Below are positions 44,479 through 55,409 of a stretch of DNA of 64,000 nucleotides, piece after piece. The DNA is from Oscheius sp. JU75 (lineage: Eukaryota; Nematoda; Chromadorea; Rhabditida; Rhabditidae), in NCBI GenBank assembly GCA_037178855.1, contig JASJZC010000005.1:4836001-4900000 (forward strand). The letters run 5' to 3'. The translations under genes were made by a program, and so were the position numbers. The stretch's first letter is position 1. Each line of letters starts with the position of its first letter. The notes below the pieces were generated by a model. The model was not told where the DNA came from. It made no database searches and saw nothing but the letters and a program-made list of their open reading frames with translations.

Positions 44479-46303
44479 ATGGCCGACACATCAGCTGGTC
44501 GATTGGTTTCGTTTCTCGTCGAAGGAGAAGATGTCGTTTCCTGCGAGATTTGTATGGAGCCATTCGAAGGAACCAGAAGACCGCCAAAACTGCTTCCATG
44601 TGGTCACAACTTTTGTCAGAAATGCATTTGTTCCATTTGTTTTAATCAAGAGGTAACAGCTTCAGCACCTAGCAGCACCAAGTTTTAGCTCAATTTTGCT
44701 GAGAGTATGAACTGTCCCACGTGTCGAGCATCTTTCCATATTTCGATTGCGAAGAACGCGCCTACAAACTACGATCTATGCAGTGAGTATATTATCTTTG
44801 ACAAAGTAAACGTATTCCAGAAGTTTTGGAATCTGTGCAGCGAGGAACGGAGATGGCCAACGTGACAGTCATTCAAGTGGCAGCTCAACCGAAGGATGAA
44901 CTGTCGCCACCTCTAAGACTTCTTGCTCAAAAGAGCTGCGCTCTACGTCACAAGAAATGTTCGGATTGTCGAAGAAAACTGCCTTCCAAAACTCTTGTCA
45001 AAACTTCGCGGTTCTGTGAGCTCTGCAACACACTCGAAACAATGGTTAGAACTTTTTTATCAAATGGAAACTCACAAATGATGTTCAGAAGTTCACTTGC
45101 CTCGAATGCTGCATCAATCGCCACAATGGCCACACTTTAGTGACTGTTCGAGACTTGGAATCGAACCAATTGAAAGCTGTATCCGAGCTGAGAGACGCCA
45201 GACGGAAACTCATCGAAAAATCCGAAGCCTTCGACAGAAGACTCGGTCAGATCGGACTTCAAGGACATGCTGCTTCAGTCGCCTCTCAAAAGAGACACGT
45301 TTTTGAAGAGTTATTGGGGAACAATACCGAAACTATGAGGAAATTGGAAGCTGCTCGACTAGTCAGTGGTGCTGGACTGAGGAATTTGAGAAGTGAACAG
45401 GTCCACGATTTGTCCAAATTGACTAAACTGTGTTCGGTCTTGGAGAAAACGATAGTCGTGGAAAGACAACCCGATAAACTGAGCAAAAGCAGTGAGTTAG
45501 CAGTGAGGAACCACTTATCAAAAGGCTCATTGCAGGCTCTGCATTTCGCCAATCCCGACTGACTCTTCGATCAGACGATTCTCTGGCCAGAGAAGTCCTG
45601 ATCAATCTGCTCTGTGTTCTACCGACTAACACTCTGACCAACACGCTCTCAATGTTCGTTCGCTCCTGTTCTCCGAAAGATACTGTCGAGGAAAGAATGA
45701 CTATTTATTTCCACTGTGCCAAGATAACCACCGAGATACTCAATGGGTAAGTGTTTTCAAATTCGAGCAAAAGTTTCTGTTCAGAGGAGTTCGAGTGGAG
45801 GACGTGTGTCTCATAGCAGAGTCTCTCCTGAACTGTTTTTATCAGCTGAATATACTGTCGAGAAAAAGGAACGAGAAGGGTAAAATGAGCCGTTCGAATA
45901 TTTGGAAGCTTGTGCAATACTCTTACTCACTCGTAATGGCCATAATCACCAAGGTAAGACTTCAACTTAACTCTAACTCTTGACTTTTCAGGCGTATCCA
46001 GCATACCATCCTGATCGCGTGGAGATCATCGATGACTTGGCATTTCTCTGCCACTCATACAGCGATGTCTGTGACCAGGCATCGATCGCCCTGATCACAA
46101 TAGAGGCTGCTCGTGCTCGCTGTGCTGAGAGTAATCTTTCCGCCGAAGATCAGAAGCGGACATTGGAGCGATTGACTCTGATCGATGATCACCTGATCGA
46201 GCTGAGAAGAATGCAACGACTGACCGATCTTCGCTCAAAAACAACCACACGTTCCACAGGAGCAGTCAAATCTTTTTGGCGAAGGATCTTTCAAAGATGT
46301 TAA
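44479..46303 (+). CDS. RING / B-box-like (TRIM-type) protein
   Basis: Probable E3 ubiquitin ligase. The N-terminal C3HC4 RING reads CEICMEPFEG, LPCGHNFCQKCICSIC, CPTCRA. A second Cys/His cluster follows (CSDCRRK, CELCNTL, CLECCINRHNGHT), B-box-like. Then comes a coiled coil (LKAVSELRDARRKLIEKSEA) and a C-terminal helical region without a recognised SPRY or NHL domain. It starts MADTSAGRLVSFLVEG directly after TTTCCAG. Last exon ends SFWRRIFQRC. The stop overlaps AATAAA (46302-46307), a very compact 3' end. Short introns throughout. Confidence 0.75.
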
Positions 46304-46426
46304 TAAAGAATGAATCGATTGCTGTTGAGACAAAGGACATGTTTTTGCCGAAGGATCTTCGCAGGTGTTCCACCAACCGGCTTCTCTCGCTGTGCTGCGT
46401 AATCTATATCAAGACATCCCGTTGGC

Positions 46427-47191
46427 ATGCTCCTTCTTCTTGTCGTCTTGCCTTTGACCGTACTCTCAGCCCCTCCTTTCCTCTTTCCCCATGGCTACTT
46501 CGACAGTAATAAGTTGAAACCATTCGATGCCATCTACCTCAATATGATGGCTGCTTCCAACCTTGAGTATGGCGGAACAACTGTCGAAGTGAGTCTATCT
46601 TTTCTGTCATAGTTGATTGATTTTTTCAGGAACTAGATGATTTGGATTCGAGTAGGAAGGTGATCCCTCGACCAGAAGAACTAGAGAGAACGAGAGAGGA
46701 AGACGATGGTACTTTGGATAGGACTCCTATTCAACTGGGTATTTCGGTTCGACTGTTTCTGTTAAAGATAATCTAGAGAACAAGGGACCCGTGAACGAGA
46801 AAAAGACAAACATCCCAAAGAACCCCTTCTCGAAGTACCGACTACTGTCTTACAGTAAGCTGACTTTGTGAACTGATGGTAGAGCATTTCAGAGGACGAT
46901 CCGATGCATGAGGAGAATCCATTTGAGGAGATAGCTACGAGAGCCCCTCCTCGCTCAAAAAATGACTTCCAAAGACTGAGAAAACAGCTGAGGAAAGACA
47001 AAAAGAGGAAGGCCAGACGATTGGACAAAAGACAGAAAACGAAGCTTCGAGATCGCGTAACCACGACTACAGTGCCACCAACCCTTATTCCCCATCCTAA
47101 AATCAGAAGATTACCGAATAACCCATTCAACTCGCTGGATATTAGCAAGCCGAACATTGTTTCTCTTCCTATACCGCCTGAATTTATTTGA
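46427..47191 (+). CDS. Secreted protein of unknown function
   Basis: Signal peptide MLLLLVVLPLTVLSAPPFLF with cleavage likely after LSA. Exons joined by short introns encode ELDDLDSSRKVIPRPEELER, NKGPVNEKKTNIPKNPFSKY, then NPFEEIATRAPPRSKNDFQR, a strongly basic run (LRKDKKRKARRLDKRQKTK) and PNNPFNSLDISKPNIVSLPI. Repeated Asn-Pro-Phe motifs (three NPF) and paired basic sites are notable. NPF is an EH-domain motif in cytosolic proteins, but here it would be luminal. No domain known. The start is 123 bp after the RING gene stop. Confidence 0.6.
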
Positions 47192-47297
47192 AGAGCATGC
47201 AACTTTCCTTTACAAAAGTGTAGCAAAGTAAAAAAAAAACTTTATTTATGACTCAACAATAACAACACTAGTAAACTAACTCACAAACAAAAAAGAC

Positions 47298-49513
47298 CTA
47301 CTTGTTGACTACAAGAGACTTCAAAAACGCGTTCTTATCATCTTGTGAATTAAAACGAACGAGATCAGAGAGGAAGACGACAATCGGGTCCAGGCCGTCG
47401 GTTCGAAGATGTCGTAACATCATCCGCTCTTCTCCCAGTAGAGACTCTTCCGAAGAGGCTCCTAGTCCTAGTTCGAGTGTCTTTTTCCTTTGTTTCCAGT
47501 CGAACAAAATCACCGGACGCAATTTTGTCTCCTTAGTCCATGTGGCGGAGGGAGTGAAGCGTTTATTCTAGAATTTGTATACGAGGAAGGATCCGAACCA
47601 CACCTGATCCAGAGAAATGGCAGCATTCCAAAAGTACCCTCTGTTGTCAATCATATTCACTTCGAAATGGGTTTTGGGGGCAAGAAGAAATAGTCCATGG
47701 GTGAATAAGGCTTCATTGCAGCTGATCGAGCTGCTGCCGTACTTGGCCATCAAGATCGATTGAATCTGAAAAGCAGATGTTTCAGGAAAAATAGGCCAGC
47801 TTACTGCCTCTTGAGAGGAAAGCACATCACCGAAGGTTTCTTTGGAAATTCGAGGTCCCTTGTAAAGATTTCCATATTTTTGAAGAAGACTGGTTTGCAC
47901 CTGGAGCAGCTTTTGAGCACTGGCTACCTTGTAATGCGGATTTCTGAACAAGCAAGCGAATGGCGACCAAAAAAGCCTAAAAAACCTCGATGACTTCATA
48001 AGGGCGTCGATAAAGTTTTTGTTGAGGACCGTTTCTCCCAAGTTCGAAGGAAGCTGGTCAAAAAGTGCCAGTGTGTGAATAGCTTGCAACCAGGCATCCT
48101 GAGATGGAGTATTGCGCAAAGCAAATGGCTTCTGGAGTGTTTGGAGGAGAACCTCTGCTATATCCTCGGATCCCTAAAGCCTATATAATAAAGGAGTAGA
48201 CGAGCACGCACCTGTACATTCATGCTGGCGAAAGATTTCGCGACAAGTGCGATTTGTTTCATTTTTAGTTTTCGGAAATCTTCCATGTGGCCTTTTACCC
48301 AGTTGTGAAGTCGAGTCCACAGATCTTTGTGGTCGAGACGAATCCTAAAGAGCTCTTTTTTCAAAAACTAAAAAGAGAACCTCGAAAACGAGTCGATGAG
48401 CGAAACAGCAGCAAACCAATCGAGATGGATGATCTCAACGTTGAGATCTTCGGCAATCTTTCGGAGCAGCCGAGCATCGTATATTTTCATAAAAGAGGCA
48501 GCATGAGCAAGGGTCACAATTTGATTGATGGAAATCGGATCAGCCTGACTTAAATTCTTGTCTTTACTATATAAAGAATCAAATACCTTGTAATATTATG
48601 AATAGTAGGGCCGATAATCTTTTGTTCACGCAGTCCCTGAGCACAAAAATACCTTTAAAAAGACATGAAAAATTCGGAGTAGTACTCACTTGAGCAGCGC
48701 AATAGACTCAGCGCCGTTCATCTGCGTAACCAGCTCTCTAGCACGCTGGAGAAGTTTTTCTTTCAGATTCGGATGTCCCGAGAGTTTTACGAGAGCGAAC
48801 GACTGCAGCAATTGTGCAATGTTGAACTCGCTAAAAGAATGTAATAACATAAACAATCTTATGTACCAGCATTCCGTTAGTAAAACATTCGTGAAAATCT
48901 CGATGACTTTAGGAGGAAGAGCTAATTCCGAAGCATTTGTTTGTGAGAGACATTCGAGAACCATTTGCGAATTTAGTAATCCGGCATTTCCAGCTTCTGG
49001 AAAGGAAGTTCTGTTTAAAATGACCGGAATACCTTGGATTTGAGCTAGAAACTCTTTGGTCAGCTTGTGCTCCTTCTCTCCCGTTTTCAAAAGATAGGTT
49101 ATAGAACCAACACACAATTCGGGATTTTCCCGATTAACACGACTGAAACAGAAATTTTCGGCCAGTACTCAAGACATACGTCTGGAGTAACTCCATACAT
49201 TTGCGCCTCAATGTCAAGCCTTGATCGGTCGAAGCGGACTGCAAAAAACTAAAGAATGTGTCAGTCGACAGCGAGGCTGTAGGATCCTAAAACAAGCTTC
49301 AATAAAAGAAACATTAGGACCGACCTTGAGAACGACATCAATCTCTTCAACTACCTGTAAGAGGGATTTCGGCACAACTCTTGCAGGAATAGGGGTCTTC
49401 TGAATTTCTTGGACAAGGCTTGTCCAAGGATCATTCGAAGAAGCGGCTTCGGTTGTCATGAGCACAGATCTTCGAAGCACTGGTCTTCCCAGCATTTTCA
49501 AAGATTGTAACAT
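47298..49513 (-). CDS. FASTK-like mitochondrial RNA-binding protein with RAP domain
   Basis: FAST-kinase family proteins control mitochondrial RNA stability and translation. It starts MLQSLKMLGRPVLRRSVLMT, a basic amphipathic mitochondrial presequence, directly after ATTTCCAG. The middle is made of helical repeats typical of FAST_1/FAST_2 (ISINQIVTLAHAASFMKIYD, FAALVKLSGH-like FALVKLSGHPNLKEKLLQRA, IALVAKSFASMNVQ). The C-terminus has the RAP pattern (IRPVILFDWKQRKKTLELG, LRHLRTDGLDPIVVFLSDLV). It lies 129 bp after the EXOSC4 stop, as the last gene of a probable three-gene operon. Confidence 0.7.
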
Positions 49514-49642
49514 CCTGGAAATGTAGTATGACCAGGTGAATATAGAGAATAAAGCAAGAATGGAGATCCGCTGAGCAATAAACGCAAAGGAAACAAACAA
49601 GGAAAGAGGGTTCATAATACTAACAATTAGATGGCAAGTTTT

Positions 49643-50515
49643 TCACAGAAGAGCAGCAGATGAGGCTAGATGGTTTCGGATTGCCGCGTGAAGACATTCA
49701 TGGACACTAGCTGCAACTTCTTTTGACTCTGACATCAATGGAGACAGATTGTCAATGTGAACACGATTCTGGAGTTCGACCAGCACTACCTCGTCTTTCC
49801 CGGATACTGTGGCAATCTGTATCATTTGTATATTGAAATATTCAGGGAAGACTAACCGTCAATCGTGGAAGAATATCGTTTTCTTCACGAGAAGTAATGT
49901 CAACTACAGATGTACCATCGACCATCGTACACGTGACAGCCGAGACCAGTCCCTTCATTGGGATTCCAGCGTCAGCTAGTGCCAGAGACGCAGCGTTGAC
50001 ACAAGCAGAAAGTTGAGACCCATCAGCCTAAAATAGTTAATGTTCGACAAGAAACTATTCAAATACCTGTATGACTTCACAGAAGATGTCAATTTGTGCT
50101 CTTGGGAATAATTCAGTAAGAACTACAGATTCGAAGGCTTTTTCGAGAAGACGAGCACATTCGTTAGATTTACGATCTCCTCTCGGTCGATTCTTTCGCT
50201 CCAGTCCCGAGAAAGTGGCGCTGCTGCAAAGAAACAAGATGAAATACCTACAATCGTCTAACCTATACTGACAATTAATGACTACTCGGTCTTCCATCTG
50301 CCACGATCGTTTTCCTTCATGCGGTCCGTAGACTGCACATAAAACCTGAAAATGTTTTGACGCAAGTTAAAAAGGAGTCTTACTTTAGTATTTCCTTGCT
50401 CAATGTAGGCAGATCCCTCAGCTTGTTGATAGACTCCAAGGCGACAGTTAATATTTCGTATCTGATTGGGTCGTCGACCATCGGTTCGGAATCCATGCTC
50501 GGAAATCACATTCAT
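49643..50515 (-). CDS. EXOSC4: Exosome complex subunit RRP41 (EXOSC4)
   Basis: RNase PH-fold ring subunit of the RNA exosome. It starts MNVISEHGFRTDGRRPNQIR directly after AATTCTAG. Further blocks are GSAYIEQGNTKV, AVYGPHEGKRSW, NCQYSAATFSGLERKNRPRG, DRKSNECARLLEKAFESVVL, ADGSQLSACVNAASLALADA and GIPMKGLVSAVTCTMVDGTS, matching animal RRP41 in order. It is about 240 aa. Short introns. It lies 130 bp after the TIM10B-like gene and 129 bp before the FASTK-like gene on the same strand. Confidence 0.93.
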
Positions 50516-50645
50516 CTAGAATTGAGTTACAATTTGACAAAGGCAAATGTAGAACCGATATTATAAGGCTACCACTGATACTATCCATGTTTGTACCAAG
50601 GAAAAAAACCATTTATCTAGCGAACAACTATAACAGTACAGGTTT

Positions 50646-51054
50646 TTATGACGGAGATTCAGCTACAGAAGGAGGGGGCTGCGTTATTGCCTCAGTAGCC
50701 GTTTGCTGACCCTGTTTGAACAGAACTTTTGGTGCCTGCTCGCCGAATACGAGCATCAGCCGCCGATTTACACGCATGTACTTGTCAATGCCTAAATTTC
50801 TCTGGTGAGCGAAAAAAAAACAAATGAAGACCTACATTCTGATACACATTGTTCTTCTTCCCCAGCTAGGGAGTGAGTGTTGTAACTTCGGACACAAGCT
50901 TGAAAACACTTTTCTGTGAGAGTGTCTAAACTGTATGTTGAGGCAAGGTTACTAGGAAAACTTGCTGTAAACTGTGAGAAAATCCCTCAGCTGAAATTGA
51001 AAGATTATGCAATCTATTTAAAAAATGACTTACTTGCTGTAGATCCGCCATCAT
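50646..51054 (-). CDS. TIMM10B: Small TIM chaperone (TIM9b/TIMM10B-like)
   Basis: Mitochondrial intermembrane-space chaperone that carries inner-membrane precursors. Exons 51054-51034, 50990-50962, 50930-50836 and 50791-50646 give 96 aa. It reads [20 protein letters not shown], then the twin CX3C motif: CFQAC ... CVSEC with 16 residues between, followed by [15 protein letters not shown]. The ending with Pro/Ser ([10 protein letters not shown]) also resembles TIMM10B. The second intron (50961-50931) is only 31 nt; it is required to join LRDFLTVYS to the CX3C part. First gene of the probable operon with EXOSC4 and the FASTK-like gene. Confidence 0.82.
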
Positions 51055-51182
51055 ATGAAGTCTATCCTAGTAGTTTTCAGCCTGAAAATGAATAGAATTT
51101 ACTGAATCAAAGGCCGAAAACGGTGAAACGGAAGATGTAGAATTTTACAAAGTCGGAATTTGAAAATGTTTTGTGCATTAAC

Positions 51183-51211
51183 TTTGCGCCAAGAAAACGG
51201 CATGGCGCAAA
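51183..51211. promoter_or_regulatory. Inverted repeat TTTGCGCCA/TGGCGCAAA in a bidirectional promoter
   Basis: A perfect 9-bp inverted repeat (51183-51191 and 51203-51211) separated by 11 bp, placed inside the 247-bp spacer between two operon-like gene sets. It resembles a palindromic transcription factor site; it is near but not equal to the E2F consensus. Confidence 0.45.
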
Positions 51212-51301
51212 TTCGGTGTTTACGAATTTCTGCATTTAGTTCAGAGTCTCCTTGCTTTTTTGGCCCCTTACTGTCAAATAAGCTAAGAAAGTTATTTCAG
51301 A

Positions 51302-52291
51302 ATGACGAAAAAGTTCTCCGACCTTGAAGGAACGTGTACGACAATGTGTAGCAATGCAGAAATACGGTTTCGGACCACCAATAATCTCGTCCATGCTTTG
51401 GAATATTCTGAAGATAAGTACACAAAAAAACGCTCACCGGATTCGCGGAAGATGGTCAAAGAACACTCTCGTTCTGCAGCAGGACGGAATTTTCTATTGA
51501 AGGAAGAGCTACGTCCACACAAAACACTAGAAGCCACCGTCGATTATCTGCTTCAACTTTTCCATTCTCTGAAAAACGACAAGCTGGATGTAGTTTACGG
51601 CTTCGTCGTCGACAGATTGAGAGCTGTTAAACAGGATATGATTGTGCAGGTATACTTTCACGCTTTTGTTCATTCGTGTTCTTTACAGCGACTAGAGCCT
51701 AAAACACTACTTGAAAAAATGCTGCCTTTTTACGTGGAGTCAGAATACTTGTGCCGAACGAGAAAAAGCTCGTCGTACGACTGGAAGCTGCATACTACAC
51801 AGATGGAAGACTGCTTTTCAACTTACTTCGAGGAAGTAGAAAACGAGTTCAATCAAGACATCCTCTTCATGTACTTCTTCCGCAGCTACAAAGATCAGAA
51901 AAAGATGATGGAACTGTTGCCATATTTCAAAGATGACCGACAATCTGTTGTCCTCCAGCTTTACACCTCTTTAGTCTCGTCCAATTTTATTCGATTTTTC
52001 CGTTTTCTCGATCAACTCGATTCTGCCCTTCTCAAACAGTCGATGTCACAATTAGCTTATGATGTTCGACTTTGTGCTTTAGAAACCATCTCGTTGGCAT
52101 ACAAATCTCGAGGTGCCAGCCTCTCAATTTCGCATATTCAACGATGGCTCCATTTGTTTTCAGCCACTGATGCCGCTTTAGTTCTCTCACATTTCTTTCT
52201 CATTGAAAACAATAATGTTTGCATTAATTCTTTTGATATTTCCAAAAAGACCCCACCTTCTGTTAACTTCCTCCTTTTCCAATGTCTGTGA
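51302..52291 (+). CDS. SAC3D1: SAC3/GANP-domain protein (SAC3D1-like)
   Basis: The SAC3/GANP/MCM3AP domain acts in mRNA export and centrosome-linked complexes. It starts MTKKFSDLEGTCTTMCSNAE after TTTCAGA. Family signatures: GTCTTMC, RSPDSRKMVKEHSRSAAG, LRPHKTLEATVDYLLQLFHS, DVVYGFVVDRLRAVKQDMIV. The only intron that I see (about 51650-51688, GTATACT...TTTACAG) is 39 nt, a multiple of three and free of stops, so an isoform with 13 extra residues is possible. About 316 aa if spliced. The stop is 50 bp before the PWP1 start, operon-like. Confidence 0.8.
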   Translation: MTKKFSDLEGTCTTMCSNAEIRFRTTNNLVHALEYSEDKYTKKRSPDSRKMVKEHSRSAAGRNFLLKEELRPHKTLEATVDYLLQLFHSLKNDKLDVVYGFVVDRLRAVKQDMIVQVYFHAFVHSCSLQRLEPKTLLEKMLPFYVESEYLCRTRKSSSYDWKLHTTQMEDCFSTYFEEVENEFNQDILFMYFFRSYKDQKKMMELLPYFKDDRQSVVLQLYTSLVSSNFIRFFRFLDQLDSALLKQSMSQLAYDVRLCALETISLAYKSRGASLSISHIQRWLHLFSATDAALVLSHFFLIENNNVCINSFDISKKTPPSVNFLLFQCL

Positions 52292-52341
52292 TATCTTACT
52301 CTCGGTTTCTGTATATATCGTTTTATAAGTAAACCTTCAGG

Positions 52342-54015
52342 ATGGACGAAATTCTCATGATCCCAGATTTGGCTTGGATTCCACGAGGGGCTGCCAAGAA
52401 GATTCCAGACAAGCTCAAATTGGATAAGGAACAACTTGAAGAACTTATTCAAGGTATTTTGACACTTGTCGATGTTTGGAGACACTTTCTAGGTCCCGTC
52501 GACAACGACGGCGGCAGCGACACGGAAGTTGCCGAGGATACAATGGAAACCGAGGAGAATGTAAAAGATGAAGACGAGAAAGCCGAAGATGACACGGAGC
52601 GCAATGCGTAAATCTTCAGATATGGTAATTCTAAATGTTAATTTTAGAATGCGAGGAATTGCCATGTACGCCTCGAACAAGGATGATCCATACTTTACCG
52701 AGCACGTCGACAGCGACGCTGAGGATGAAAAGGACGAATTCGAAATCCGCCCCGACGACAATATGGTAGCTGTTGCCAAGATCAACAAGGTTGTCAAAGT
52801 AAATGTAGGTGTTTCACAGCAAATTCAGGATGAATACACTCTGGAAGTTCACGTCTACAATGAGGCAGATGATGATTGGTACTGCCATCACGATTACATT
52901 CTGGATGCTCCTCCTCTTTGTTTGGAACCAATTCAGCATGATCCTGGAAATGATGAGACGGGAAAGGTATTTCGGAAGTGTTTTGAAAGATATCTGAATG
53001 TTTCAGGGAAATCTCCTTGCTATCGGCACTATGAATTCAACTATCAATATTTGGGACCTCGATATTGTCAATGCTGCCGAGCCTGTTGTTACTCTGGGAA
53101 CATCCCAAAAACGTTTGTTCCTTTCTTTTTCTTCGAAACCTTTTTGAGTTTACAGCCGGCAAAACAAAGAAGAAGAGAGATGGAAGTGCCCAGGGACACA
53201 GCGATGCAGTTCTATCTCTAGCCTGGAATAAGCTTACCGACCACATTGTTGCTAGTGGAGGAGCCGATAAGCAAGTTGTTTTGTGGGATTTGGACGGGGC
53301 TAAAGCTGCTCAAATCATTTCCAACAGAGGCGGCGAGGTTGTTCTACAACAAGAGCAAGCGTAAAAATCTGTTTTAGGTCCAATGCTTGAAGTGGCATCC
53401 GGTAGAGTCGACCTTTGTCATTCTAGGAACCATGGCTGGCAATGTTCAAGTCTTGGACTGTCGTGATACCAATGGAGAGTCTTCTGCTGAATGGAAATTC
53501 GAGGGACAAGTAGAAAGGATTCAGTGGAATCACTTCAATCCGTTTACATCATTTGTAGCCACTGATGATGGTAGTTTCCTTCCAATTATTCTAAAAAGTC
53601 GAGATTCCAGGTCTTTTGAGGTATATTGATATGAGGAAGCCTGGCGAAACTGTTTGGGAAGTCAAGGCCCACGATGATTCCATAGGCGGCTTGTCTCTCA
53701 GCGCCGTCACAAGAGGTCTTCTCACCACATGTGGGCACGATCAGGTTAGTCTCGCCAATTGAATTGCCGATATAATTCCTTTGTTCATTCTCGATGGCAT
53801 GAAATACGGTCTTCCAGATCCTAAACGTTTGGAAAGTACAGGACGATGGTGCGGTCAATCGTATACACTCGGAAAAACTTGCTTTGGGACGTCTTCATTC
53901 TTTGCAGTTTAATCCAGATGTCGCCACCATTATCTGTGTTGGAGGCTCGAGCAATGATCTGCTTCGTGTCATGGATTTGGCCAAAATTGACGCAGTTGTT
54001 CAGGCCTTTTCTTGA
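52342..54015 (+). CDS. PWP1: PWP1 WD40 protein
   Basis: Nucleolar WD40 protein linked to rDNA chromatin and ribosome biogenesis. It starts MDEILMIPDLAWIPRGAAKK after CTTCAGG. An acidic linker (DTEVAEDTMETEENVKDEDE) is followed by DPYFTEHVDSD, LEVHVYNEADDDWYCHHDYI, NIWDLDIVNAAEPVVTLGTS, GHSDAVLSLAWNKLTDHIVA, QVERIQWNHFNPFTSFVATD and SSNDLLRVMDLAKIDAVVQA, the order of PWP1 in animals. Short introns. It is the second gene of a likely two-gene operon with the SAC3-domain gene. Confidence 0.92.
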
Positions 54016-55409
54016 ATGTTTTTGTTAAAAATGTTGTTGATTTTGAAGAAGCCTTTCCTTGCTATTCGTACCATGCTCAATCTTCACTTTATTTGGCTTT
54101 GTACGGCCCGTGTATGCTTCATCCCATTTTCATATTTTCCTTTTGGAAAGTTTTATTTGAATGGTCACAACGCTCAACGACACTTTTGAATAGGTCCTCT
54201 AACAGGGGGAGCAAACACCTTTTGCCGCCTCATCCAGTTGAGACCAGCCTGTGGCGCGATTATCCTCCTCAACAATGCAGGAGTGGCACTCTGTCCTTAT
54301 AATCGATCGTCTGCCAGGACGGCTGTGCTCTTTGCGCCATTTAATCACACGGTCAGCGACATCTGTCCGGTCATGTTGCACTAGCTGACCTTCAAACGCG
54401 CATTTGCATCTCTCCCAGAATCATAATTCGGCGGCAGAAGTTGTGCAATAGTCAGGTTTTTGCGTAATGCGAATCCAGAATTCTCAGTGCGAACTGCGGC
54501 TAGCTTCCGTACTTGCGCTCGTAGTCTCGTGTCATCAATTAAATTCTCTTCCGATGATAAGCTGGCCGCCACTGCGTCATGCTTGTGAAACTTGAAATGA
54601 CCGGAGCCCGGGCGCAATAGCTAGGCATAGCGCCCTTTACCGGTTCTTATGTCCCGCAACACACGACGAGACCCATCGGTCACCCCATTGCAGCCGCGCC
54701 GTCCTCCAGCTGCCATCTTTTAATGTAAGCCCATGCTTATCAGATCCACCTTTGTCACTTGTTTCGCCCTTTCGTTCTTTTTGAGTCTCCAAACGTCTAG
54801 AACAGTTCGGTTTCCGGTTTTTACTACAGAATGACTCGCGTAAATGGTTGGTAAAACTACATTATTGCTCTGTCGCTCTTCAATTCACGGTTTTATTACG
54901 GGCATGGATACTTGTCTCCATGGAAATGCTTGCGCCACTCGATAGGAATCGTTCTTGCCAACAGCTGCATTTTTTTTTTCTGATGGACCATGGAACACAC
55001 CTTACAATTCCTTCCTTTGTCTTATCAATTTATTTTTCGGGAGACTGATGTGTCTAAAGTTTTTCCTCAATCACATGAGCTCTTGCGATTATTGTTACTT
55101 TGTAGACTTTTTTTCAATGCTCTTGTTTCTGAACAAGTTCAGACTATTAACTTTTACGAACCGGTTCCGTCTTGGTCGCTTTTATGCTCTCATTAAGTGG
55201 TCAACTTCCTCATTTTCGATTCACATTCCCTATATACCTTGCTGAATGATTAAAGGAAACTTGGGGACAGCTTACGGCTCCCCGATGTTTGCCCACAATG
55301 ATTGCATGACTGAATCATACCTCATGGCGCCACATACAACCCTGTACTCTTCTCTCAGTTCCTTTTCAGCATCGCAATCGCATCGATACTTTTCAGTTTC
55401 AGGGTAAGC
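54016..55409. other. Intergenic with unassigned minus-strand frames
   Basis: 1.4 kb. Two minus-strand frames (54617-54384 and about 54420-54199; for example RKNLTIAQLLPPNYDSG and RVIKWRKEHSRPGRRSIIRT, with a CHSC pair) have some protein character and locally high GC, but no start, splice or family support. They could be remnants of a transposon or a short-lived gene. The rest is AT-rich. Confidence 0.35.

Noticed and set aside
54199-54617. Possible transposase fragments on the minus strand
   Set aside because: Two neighbouring frames have some protein character, but no transposase motif, terminal repeats or start could be identified.
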